From CBFIJI01 sp965662885 (GTDB lineage Bacteria > Bacteroidota > Bacteroidia > Flavobacteriales > Flavobacteriaceae): 64,000 nt of DNA. This document shows positions 36,344 through 43,111 of the stretch, one piece after another (position 1 is the stretch's first letter; the number at the start of each line of letters is the position of its first letter). A program made the position numbers and the translations under genes. The stretch is taken from assembly GCA_965662885.1 (NCBI GenBank), contig CBFIJI010000001.1, positions 1 through 64,000 of the forward strand, in the 5' to 3' direction. The notes under the pieces are model-generated. The model was not told where the DNA came from. It did no database searches and saw only the letters and a program-made list of their open reading frames with translations.

Positions 36344-36379
36344 TCCTTCTCTTTTTTAATTTTACATCCATAGAACATA

Positions 36380-36931
36380 ATGCTTATGGTTACTGATGCA
36401 ATGGATTATTATAAAAAACTTCCCATTCCAGCGAAAACAGTTAATGTAAATACGCTGTTATCTCGTCAATTACAAGGATTAGGTTTTCGTTATTATTGGG
36501 CAACACACGAACTTAGAAAGGAAGATTATGACCATCGTTTGTCCGATAGTTCTAGAAGTATTTTGGAGATCATGGAACATGTTTTCAGCTTGTGTTTAAC
36601 GGTGCTGAATTCTTTAAAAGATGAACCAAACATTCGCCCTGTACCAGCTTTAAAGTTGGATCCTGTATTGCTTCGAAGAAAAACCTTATCGTTGATTCAT
36701 GACATAGAAAAAACAGTGATGACAATGAATGCTTCAGATTTAGAAAACGTAATGATTACATTTTCAACAAAAAAGGGAATTATAACCTATCCCTTCATGT
36801 ACTTAATGAACGGACCTTTGGCCGATACACTCACCCACGTTGGTCAAATTCTTAGCTTTAGACGTTCCAATGGAAATCCACAAGAAGCCGGAGTAAATGT
36901 TTTTTTAGGCTTAAAAAATACGGTACTTTAG
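36380..36931 (+). CDS. DinB-fold (four-helix metal-binding) family protein
   Basis: The 183-residue helical protein fits the DinB/YfiT superfamily: a first helix ending GFRYYWATHEL, the second helix SRSILEIMEHVFSLCLTVL with a histidine, and a late helix GPLADTLTHVGQILSFRRSNG, where the spaced histidines would bind a metal. Some members are bacillithiol or mycothiol transferases; most are uncharacterised. It is the first gene of the rightward carotenoid run, 40 bp before the CrtA-like gene. The start is the ATG at 36380; ATGs at codons 3 and 8 are alternatives. Confidence 0.7.
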   Translation: MLMVTDAMDYYKKLPIPAKTVNVNTLLSRQLQGLGFRYYWATHELRKEDYDHRLSDSSRSILEIMEHVFSLCLTVLNSLKDEPNIRPVPALKLDPVLLRRKTLSLIHDIEKTVMTMNASDLENVMITFSTKKGIITYPFMYLMNGPLADTLTHVGQILSFRRSNGNPQEAGVNVFLGLKNTVL

Positions 36932-36932
36932 C

Positions 36933-36949
36933 TTCTACTATTAGTAGAA
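36933..36949. promoter_or_regulatory. Perfect 17-bp palindrome between the DinB-fold and crtA genes
   Basis: TTCTACTA, central T, TAGTAGAA: a perfect inverted repeat directly after the stop codon at 36931. There is no T-tract, so it is more likely an operator or an RNA-processing/stability hairpin than a terminator. Confidence 0.4.
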
Positions 36950-36955
36950 ATTAAA

Positions 36956-36962
36956 AGGAGGG
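36956..36962 (+). promoter_or_regulatory. Strong Shine-Dalgarno sequence for the CrtA-like gene
   Basis: AGGAGGG lies 9 bases before the ATG at 36972, textbook spacing. Such sites are rare in this phylum and in this window, so it is notable and fixes the start codon. Confidence 0.55.
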
Positions 36963-36971
36963 TAAATATAA

Positions 36972-37655
36972 ATGGGTGTAGTCACTTCAGTTAGCTTTTT
37001 TCACTTTAAAAAAAACCGTTTTTGGGCTTTTAAGCAAATGGGAATAGCGCCATTTCTCCTAAAAGAAGTAAAGGGATTGACCTTTTATAAATTTTTAGGA
37101 ACAGGTGGTGGTAGTGGTTTTAGTTTGTGGCCAGATTTTTCGACCTATGCTTTTTTAGGAGTGTGGACTTCGGAAGCTGATTTTCATTCTTTTTCCAAAA
37201 ACCATCCTGTATTTTTGGCATATCATTCCAAGAGTAATCATATAAGAACACTTATTTTACATGCCGTTCACAGTCATGGACTTTGGAGTGGAGTAAATCC
37301 ATTCTCAAGTGAGGAACCCCCAAAACAAGCAGTTAATAAAGCAGTAGTGATAACCCGGGCAACCTTAAATTGGAACCGTTTATTTTCCTTTTGGAAGGCA
37401 GTTCCACAAGCATCAAAAGCGATTACTTCAGCTCAAGGGGTCTATTATTATAAAGGTATTGGTGAGTGGCCTTTTGTTCAGCAAGCTACCCTTAGTGTTT
37501 GGGATTCTTTTGATTCTGTACAAAAATTTGCCTATAAGAGTAAAGATCATGCGGATATTGTAAAAAAAACACGACGTAAAAAGTGGTACAAAGAAGATCT
37601 TTTTTCCAGATTTGTACTGCTTTCAGATTCAGATAAAATTCTTGATCATGAGTAA
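36972..37655 (+). CDS. crtA: CrtA-like spheroidene monooxygenase family protein
   Basis: The 227-residue protein matches the CrtA family: an N-terminal strand TSVSFFHFKKNRFWAFKQMG, FYKFLGTGGGSGFSLWPDFSTYAFLGVWTSEADFHSF, and WSGVNPF. CrtA adds a keto or hydroxyl group at C-2 of the acyclic end of carotenoids in purple bacteria. Beside CruF and CrtD genes it would modify the same psi end, probably giving a 2'-oxygenated product (inference). It overlaps crtD by 8 bp. Confidence 0.78.
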   Translation: MGVVTSVSFFHFKKNRFWAFKQMGIAPFLLKEVKGLTFYKFLGTGGGSGFSLWPDFSTYAFLGVWTSEADFHSFSKNHPVFLAYHSKSNHIRTLILHAVHSHGLWSGVNPFSSEEPPKQAVNKAVVITRATLNWNRLFSFWKAVPQASKAITSAQGVYYYKGIGEWPFVQQATLSVWDSFDSVQKFAYKSKDHADIVKKTRRKKWYKEDLFSRFVLLSDSDKILDHE

Positions 37656-39117
37656 AGTTGTTATTGTAGGTGCTGGAATTGCTGGACTGGCAGCAAGTGT
37701 TCGACTTGCAGTTAAGGGTCATGAGGTTACAGTATTTGAAACCAATGCCTATGCGGGAGGGAAGTTATCGGCTTTTGAATTAGGGGACTATCGCTTTGAT
37801 GCAGGCCCCTCACTTTTTACGATGCCACAATTTGTCACCCAACTTTTTGAATTGGCAGGAGAAGAGGCTACGTCTCATTTTCGCTACCAAAAGAAAAAAA
37901 TTGCATGTCAATATTTTTGGGATGATGGTGTCCGATTTACAGCACATTCAGACCGTAAAAAGTTTTTAGATGAAATTGAAACCAGCTTTGGAGAGCCACA
38001 AACCTCTGTCTCTAATTATTTGGGAAAGGCTAAAAGAAAATATGATCTCACCCACTCCATCTTCTTAGAAAAATCACTTCATAAACTCAGTACTTATTTT
38101 TCAGCAACAACCCTAAAGGCTTTACTGCAATTCCCCGTATTTCAGATTGACAAGACCCTTCACCAAGTCAATAAAAAAACATTTTCTAGTCCACATTTGA
38201 TACAGCTTTTTGATCGGTTTGCTACCTATAATGGATCAGATCCCTATCAAACTTCGGGAATTATGACCTTAATCCAACACTTAGAACAGTTTTATGGGAC
38301 CTATATTCCGGAAGGAGGGATGGAACAGATTACTTCTTCGGTTTACGAATTAGCCTTACGTAAAGGCGTTGTTTTTAAGTTTAATACGCAAGTAGACCAA
38401 ATTGTGGTCAATCAAAACAAGGTGCGTGGGATCCAAGCGGAGGGAACCTTTCATGAGGCAGACCTAGTTGTTTCCAATATGGATGTTTTTCCAACCTATA
38501 AAAAACTATTAAAAGAGCATCCTTTTCCAGGAAAGCAATTGAATCAAGAGCGTTCCAGTTCCGCAGTAATTTTTTATTGGGGAATTAAAAAAACCTTTCC
38601 AGAATTGGACTTACACAATATCTTTTTTTCAAAAGATTACCAAGCAGAGTTTGAACATATTTTTAAAACAAAGACGGTTAGTGAAGACCCTACTGTTTAT
38701 GTAAATATTACTTCCAAAGATGTGCCTGGAGATGCTCCTAAGGATTGTGAGAATTGGTTTGTAATGATCAATACGCCTGCTGATAGTGGCCAGGATTGGG
38801 AGCTTTTAGTAAACACATTACGGGAAAAAGTAATTGAAAAGTTGTCCCGTGTGCTAGGGGTTTCATTAGCTCCATTGATAGCTTGTGAAGAAGTGTTGAC
38901 ACCTCCAAAAATTCAAAGTAAAACACAGTCTCATTTAGGTGCACTTTATGGAGCTTCGAGTAATGATCCAATGGCTGCTTTTTTGAGGCATCCAAATTTC
39001 AGTCAACGAATTAAAAATCTTTACTTTTGTGGTGGAAGTGTTCATCCTGGTGGAGGAATCCCCCTATGTTTGTTATCTGCCAAAATAGTCGAAGAACTCA
39101 TAAGTTCGAACAACTGA
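37648..39117 (+). CDS. crtD: Carotenoid 3,4-desaturase (CrtD-like)
   Basis: The 489-residue FAD enzyme begins VVIVGAGIAGLAASVRLAVKGHEVTVFE, has YRFDAGPSLFTMPQ, the central EGGMEQITSSVYELALRKGV, and ends LYFCGGSVHPGGGIPLCLLSAK. The GGSVHPGGGIP ending and the pairing with CruF indicate CrtD (1-hydroxycarotenoid 3,4-desaturase) rather than phytoene desaturase. An in-frame ATG 12 codons earlier lies inside crtA and precedes the Rossmann motif, so the ATG at 37648 is the start. Its stop overlaps the cruF ATG by one base. Confidence 0.82.
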   Translation: MSKVVIVGAGIAGLAASVRLAVKGHEVTVFETNAYAGGKLSAFELGDYRFDAGPSLFTMPQFVTQLFELAGEEATSHFRYQKKKIACQYFWDDGVRFTAHSDRKKFLDEIETSFGEPQTSVSNYLGKAKRKYDLTHSIFLEKSLHKLSTYFSATTLKALLQFPVFQIDKTLHQVNKKTFSSPHLIQLFDRFATYNGSDPYQTSGIMTLIQHLEQFYGTYIPEGGMEQITSSVYELALRKGVVFKFNTQVDQIVVNQNKVRGIQAEGTFHEADLVVSNMDVFPTYKKLLKEHPFPGKQLNQERSSSAVIFYWGIKKTFPELDLHNIFFSKDYQAEFEHIFKTKTVSEDPTVYVNITSKDVPGDAPKDCENWFVMINTPADSGQDWELLVNTLREKVIEKLSRVLGVSLAPLIACEEVLTPPKIQSKTQSHLGALYGASSNDPMAAFLRHPNFSQRIKNLYFCGGSVHPGGGIPLCLLSAKIVEELISSNN

Positions 39118-39770
39118 TGCTACAAAAAATAAAATTTTCCGTTTCCAATATTTCTATTGGATTGATTTGGTTGTTCCATGTCTCAGGAATCATTGGGATA
39201 GTTTATATCAATTCACAATGGTTTGTTCCAGCAACTCCATTGAACTTAAGCGCATGTTTTATTTTAATTCTTTTTAATGTTCCCTTGAACAAAAATTTAC
39301 TTATTGTTTTTTTAAGTTGTTTCTTATTAGGAATGATTGCTGAAATTTTAGGGGTCAATTATCAACTCATTTTTGGAAGCTATAAATACGGCTCTATTTT
39401 AGGGCCTAAATTCATGGGTGTACCTATTATCATTGGAATTAATTGGTTTATTTGCACGGTGATTACTGGAGCAATTGCCCGCCAATTCAGTAAGCATATG
39501 TGGCAACAAATTTTAATTGGACTTACGCTAATGCTTTTTTTAGATCTTCTGATAGAACCGATAGCCCCCTTACTTGATTTTTGGGAATTTGAAGGAGGAG
39601 AGGCACCTCTTCAAAACTTCATAGGCTGGGCACTCATAGCTTTACCACTTCAAATAGTATTTCAAAAATGTAATATCGTGTTTAAAAGCTCATTTCCTTT
39701 TAATTTATATCTTTTGCAGGTTTTATTTTTTGCAATTTTACTTTTAAAGAGTAACACCTTAGGACTCTAA
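39117..39770 (+). CDS. cruF: CruF-like carotenoid 1,2-hydratase (DUF422)
   Basis: The 217-residue membrane protein has about seven helices and the family block LGVNYQLIFGSYKYGSILGPKFMGVPIIIGINWF (about 74-108), then DLLIEPIAPLLDFWEF. CruF adds water across the terminal double bond of gamma-carotene-type pigments in myxoxanthophyll and saproxanthin synthesis. A longer in-frame reading inside crtD has no carotenoid-like sequence, so the ATG at 39117 (TGATG junction) is the start. Together with CrtD it makes the 1'-hydroxy-3',4'-didehydro end group. Confidence 0.82.
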   Translation: MLQKIKFSVSNISIGLIWLFHVSGIIGIVYINSQWFVPATPLNLSACFILILFNVPLNKNLLIVFLSCFLLGMIAEILGVNYQLIFGSYKYGSILGPKFMGVPIIIGINWFICTVITGAIARQFSKHMWQQILIGLTLMLFLDLLIEPIAPLLDFWEFEGGEAPLQNFIGWALIALPLQIVFQKCNIVFKSSFPFNLYLLQVLFFAILLLKSNTLGL

Positions 39771-39781
39771 ATTCAAGTCGT

Positions 39782-40366
39782 ATGTTTAAAAAAATTGGAA
39801 GTATCCTCTTGATTCTATCATTGATGGCATGCAATAGTAGTGTTCAAAATACAAAACAAACTAAAGATACTGCAAGAGATAGTGTTGTGATAACTACCTC
39901 AAAAAGCATTGTCGATATTAAGAAACTCCCCGAAGATTTCTTCGCTAATAATAATGTCGAAAAGTGGGAAAATTTTACACGATTTAATGAGGCAATTGAG
40001 GATTTAACGGCGCTGAATACGGACGATATTGAGGTGTTCCTTGAAGAAATATTGATTAAAACTAAAGAACTCCAAACGGGAGCTATTCCCAAAGAATTTG
40101 ACACACCTCAAATCAGAGGTCGAATGAAGTTAGTGCAGATGCAGACCATGAAATCGATCTATTTCACAAAACATTATACTGAGGATTCTTTGGACAATTC
40201 GCTGAATAAACTTTACCAATTCTATAACGTTCTTTTAGACCGTATGATTAGTTTAACGGAGGAAGAAAATATTTTTTCTACTTCAACTTCAGAGAAAAAA
40301 GAATTATCTAAGCCTCAAGGGCAAACTTCTCGAGATAAGACTGATTCTTTTCGACGGCAGCGTTAA
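39782..40366 (+). CDS. Hypothetical lipoprotein
   Basis: The 194-residue product has a lipoprotein signal ending SLMAC (Cys17), a linker, and a mostly helical body rich in acidic residues (EKWENFTRFNEAIEDLTALNTDDIEVFLEEI). I do not recognise a domain. It starts 11 bp after cruF, so it is probably the last gene of the carotenoid run. Its last 59 bases overlap the convergent gene at 40308, an unusually long tail overlap; the final 25 residues are low-complexity and polar. Confidence 0.6.
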   Translation: MFKKIGSILLILSLMACNSSVQNTKQTKDTARDSVVITTSKSIVDIKKLPEDFFANNNVEKWENFTRFNEAIEDLTALNTDDIEVFLEEILIKTKELQTGAIPKEFDTPQIRGRMKLVQMQTMKSIYFTKHYTEDSLDNSLNKLYQFYNVLLDRMISLTEEENIFSTSTSEKKELSKPQGQTSRDKTDSFRRQR

Positions 40367-40733
40367 TCTTTTCAAGCTGATTATAGAATACGCTATCCAT
40401 CATTCCCAATGCTTCGATTGACTGATATGACGCAATAAGATCACGATCTATTTGAATACACTTTTCACAAGATTCGACACCACCTTTATTTAACGGAAGC
40501 GAATTAAATCGTATTTCTTGATCATCAAAATGATCCAAAATGATATTTTTTGATTGAAGTATAGCTTGAATTTCTTGTAAGAATCTGTTACGTAAGATTT
40601 GCTGTGTGTTAAAATGTCTTTTATCTTCTGGAAAAATTGCTTTATCAGAGGACATAAAATAAGCCAGCTTTGCTTTTTTTAAGTCAGCGTAGATATCTAA
40701 AAGGATAGCAATAAGGGTTTTGTTTTTTTTCAT
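40308..40733 (-). CDS. Hypothetical helical protein, possibly DUF2383/ferritin-like
   Basis: The 141-residue protein is predicted to be all helix (LIAILLDIYADLKKAKLAYFM, QQILRNRFLQEIQAILQ, IQIDRDLIASYQSIEAL, FYNQLEKINAAVEKNQSYLEKF). The pattern resembles stress-related four-helix-bundle proteins of the DUF2383 type, but this is weak. It has a CxxC pair (CEKC). It overlaps the lipoprotein gene tail-to-tail by 59 bp. Confidence 0.5.
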   Translation of the reverse strand: MKKNKTLIAILLDIYADLKKAKLAYFMSSDKAIFPEDKRHFNTQQILRNRFLQEIQAILQSKNIILDHFDDQEIRFNSLPLNKGGVESCEKCIQIDRDLIASYQSIEALGMMDSVFYNQLEKINAAVEKNQSYLEKFALEA

Positions 40734-40793
40734 AGCAAAATTGGAACAGCAATTAAACTATTTAATTTTAAATATTAAAGGAGTTTTAAAAAA

Positions 40794-41591
40794 TTATATT
40801 AACAATTTTTTAATTTGATATTTAAAATCACTGTCACGTTCAATTTTATCACCATTTATTCTTTTTTTCAAAGTTCCTTGCTCAATAAATTTAGGAGGTG
40901 GAAGACCACGGCGCTTTGCCATTTCCAAATAATACTCCTTTCTCTGAGGATGTGAAGGTGATACACCATTATAAACTCCTATTAATGAAGGATCTTGAAT
41001 GAGCTTCACCAAAATTCCAACAGCATCGTGTTGATGGATAAAATTGATATATCCACTTGGATTTCCAATCTCCCTACCACTTAGTTGTTTAATAGGATGA
41101 CGATCGGAACCAATTAGTCCCCCCAAGCGAACAATGCTCGTATTACTACTACAACGTTCAATTATTTTTTCACTTCTAACTAAATGTTTTGCTGCACTTG
41201 TTTCAGGTTGAACAGGTGACTCTTCATTTAAGTTCCCCGATTGGTTTCCATAAACAGAAATACTACTCAAAAAAATAGTTCTAGGAATAGCGCTTTTAGC
41301 AATGATAGGGCAGCATTGTCTAATTTTATCTGCTAAGTTTATTTTTTCAGAGGTTTTTCTTCCTGGAGGAATAGAAAGAATTAAAACGTCTAAATCTTTA
41401 AAAAAATCAAAATCTCCAGAAATTTTAGTGGCTTGTACATCAATCAAAAAGGCAGCTATTCTTTCCTTGTGGAATTGGTGTAATTTTTCCTTTTTTCTTG
41501 TACTTCCTCGAACATGATACCCCTGATCGACAAGGTGTTTTCCCAATGACAAACCAAGCCATCCACAGCCTAAAATTCCTACTTTTTTCAA
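40794..41591 (-). CDS. NAD(P)-dependent epimerase/dehydratase (YeeZ-like SDR)
   Basis: The 265-residue protein starts VGILGCGWLGLSLGKHLVDQGYHVRGSTRKKEKL, an extended-SDR Rossmann fold with an NADP-type basic loop. It continues VLILSIPPGRK and IFLSSISVYGNQSGNLNEESPVQP with the SSxSVYG serine/tyrosine region, and GYINFIHQHDAVGILVKLIQ. It matches YeeZ-like putative sugar nucleotide epimerases; the substrate is unknown. The start is TTG followed by AAA AAA, with a stop two codons upstream. Confidence 0.75.
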   Translation of the reverse strand: MKKVGILGCGWLGLSLGKHLVDQGYHVRGSTRKKEKLHQFHKERIAAFLIDVQATKISGDFDFFKDLDVLILSIPPGRKTSEKINLADKIRQCCPIIAKSAIPRTIFLSSISVYGNQSGNLNEESPVQPETSAAKHLVRSEKIIERCSSNTSIVRLGGLIGSDRHPIKQLSGREIGNPSGYINFIHQHDAVGILVKLIQDPSLIGVYNGVSPSHPQRKEYYLEMAKRRGLPPPKFIEQGTLKKRINGDKIERDSDFKYQIKKLLI

Positions 41592-41735
41592 TCGTTATTT
41601 ATTTCAAAAGGAAAAATAGTAATTATAAGAGTCAATAGGAGGGATTATTAAAAAAAACTATAAAATTAAAAATAGTGCATTAAAATCGAATTATAATTCT
41701 TAAATTGATAACAATACAATATAAAAATTAATAAT

Positions 41736-42200
41736 ATGCCAATAAAAAGTTTTCAAGGAGCACGCCAAAAAATAAAAAAAATTAAGCCAACTCAAATGTT
41801 AGTTGCTGATATCATGACGCGTAACCTGATACTTTTTGATCCAGATCAAACGATTCATGAAGTAATGCAAAGCTTTATAAAACATCGAATTTCTGGGGGA
41901 CCAGTTGTGGATCAGGCGGGTAATTTAATTGGAGTTATTTCTGAGGCTGACTGTATGAAAGAAATCTCAGATAGTCGGTATTTTAATATGCCCATCTTGG
42001 ATAAATCAGTCCGCCACTTTATGACCAGCAATGTGGAAACCATTGAAGCCAGTCAATCCGTTTTTGATGCTGCTTCGCTGTTCCATAAAACCAGTCGTCG
42101 ACGTTTTCCGGTATTGGAAAACAATAAATTGGTGGGCCAGGTAAGTCGTAAAGATATTGTTGTTGCTGCCATAAATATGAAAAGTCATACTTGGCGTTAG
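41736..42200 (+). CDS. Two-CBS-domain protein
   Basis: The 154-residue protein carries a CBS pair: VADIMTRNLILFDPDQTIHEVMQSFIKHRISGGPVVDQAGNLIGVISEADCM, then VRHFMTSNVETIEASQSVFDAASLFHKTSRRRFPVLENNKLVGQVSRKDIV. CBS pairs bind adenine nucleotides and regulate partners; here there is no fused effector domain. The last 4 bp overlap the convergent HDAC-family gene. Confidence 0.85.
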   Translation: MPIKSFQGARQKIKKIKPTQMLVADIMTRNLILFDPDQTIHEVMQSFIKHRISGGPVVDQAGNLIGVISEADCMKEISDSRYFNMPILDKSVRHFMTSNVETIEASQSVFDAASLFHKTSRRRFPVLENNKLVGQVSRKDIVVAAINMKSHTWR

Positions 42201-43111
42201 TCAAAAATTGATTTTGCCACTCTAAAGGTATTGGCATGGGCTTCGATGATCAGCTTAATGTCTTTTGAATAGCCACCACCCATACTGCACTGAACTGGAA
42301 TATTTAATTCCTTACACTGTGATAGAACATAACGGTCTCTTTCTTTGCATCCTTCAATACTCAAACCTAAACGACCAAGTTTGTCGGTAGCCAAAACATC
42401 CACACCACAGAGGTAAAAAATAAAGTCAGGTTGTAATTGATGAATCAGTTCAGGTAATTTATTTTTTAAAGTTTCCAGATAAATGGCATCCGATGTTGCG
42501 TCTTCAAGCTCTATGTCTAAGTCGCTTTCTTCTTTTTTAAAGGGATAATTTTTGGCTCCGTGCATCGAAAAGGTAAACACATTTGCTTGATTCTTAAAAA
42601 TAGAAGCTGTTCCATTCCCTTGATGGACATCCAAATCAATGATTAATATTTTTTCTGCTTTCTTTTGTTCCAATAAGTAGTGTGCAGCAATGGCTTGATC
42701 GTTCAACAAACAAAAGGCTTCACCATGTCCCTCAAAAGCGTGATGTGTTCCTCCAGCAATATTCATAGCAATTCCCGATACTAAAGCTTTTTCACATCCC
42801 ATAAGCGTCCCTCCAGCAATAATAAATTCTCTTTCAACAAGTTCTTTGCTGAGTGGAAATCCAATTTTTCGGACCTCAGATCGGGTCAGTTGCATCTGCT
42901 CCAATCGGTTGACATAGTCTCGTTGGTGGACCTTTAAAACAGTTTCTTTGGCAACTGGCTGTGGGGTAAAAAAATCATCTGGGGAACAAGTGCCTTCATA
43001 GAGCAATTGAGCAGGAAGTAATTCATACTTCTCCATAGGAAAACGATGTCCTTCAGGAAGAGGTAATTTATAAATAGGATCAAAGGCAATAGAAAGAAGC
43101 GAAGATTCCAT
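42197..43111 (-). CDS. Histone-deacetylase family (acetoin utilisation/acetylpolyamine) hydrolase
   Basis: The 304-residue protein has the family core NIAGGTHHAFEGHGEAFCLLNDQAIA, the zinc motif IIDLDVHQGNGTA, MHGAKNYPF, and CGVDVLATDKLGRLGLSIEGC with the second zinc aspartate. Bacterial members deacetylate polyamines, acetylated small molecules or proteins; the substrate is not decidable. It follows metG with no gap, so the two are co-transcribed. Confidence 0.85.
   Translation of the reverse strand: MESSLLSIAFDPIYKLPLPEGHRFPMEKYELLPAQLLYEGTCSPDDFFTPQPVAKETVLKVHQRDYVNRLEQMQLTRSEVRKIGFPLSKELVEREFIIAGGTLMGCEKALVSGIAMNIAGGTHHAFEGHGEAFCLLNDQAIAAHYLLEQKKAEKILIIDLDVHQGNGTASIFKNQANVFTFSMHGAKNYPFKKEESDLDIELEDATSDAIYLETLKNKLPELIHQLQPDFIFYLCGVDVLATDKLGRLGLSIEGCKERDRYVLSQCKELNIPVQCSMGGGYSKDIKLIIEAHANTFRVAKSIFD

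Larger units (their letters stand above)
35909..36379 (+). other. 470-bp AT-rich divergent intergenic region before the carotenoid operon
   Basis: No convincing gene lies here on either strand. It contains a palindrome (36153-36175), a promoter-like pair (36222-36254) and a large hairpin with T-tract (36281-36343), listed separately. An 18-codon frame (36303-36359) starting MSQILK crosses the hairpin but may be chance. Long runs of A and T flank these signals. Confidence 0.6.

Noticed and set aside
36303..36359. 18-codon leader peptide gene before the carotenoid operon
   Set aside because: No codon bias towards a regulatory amino acid and no ribosome-binding site; kept only as a remark in the hairpin entry.
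39027..39116. Longer cruF starting inside crtD
   Set aside because: The extra 30 residues come from crtD read in another frame; the TGATG junction gives a natural start.
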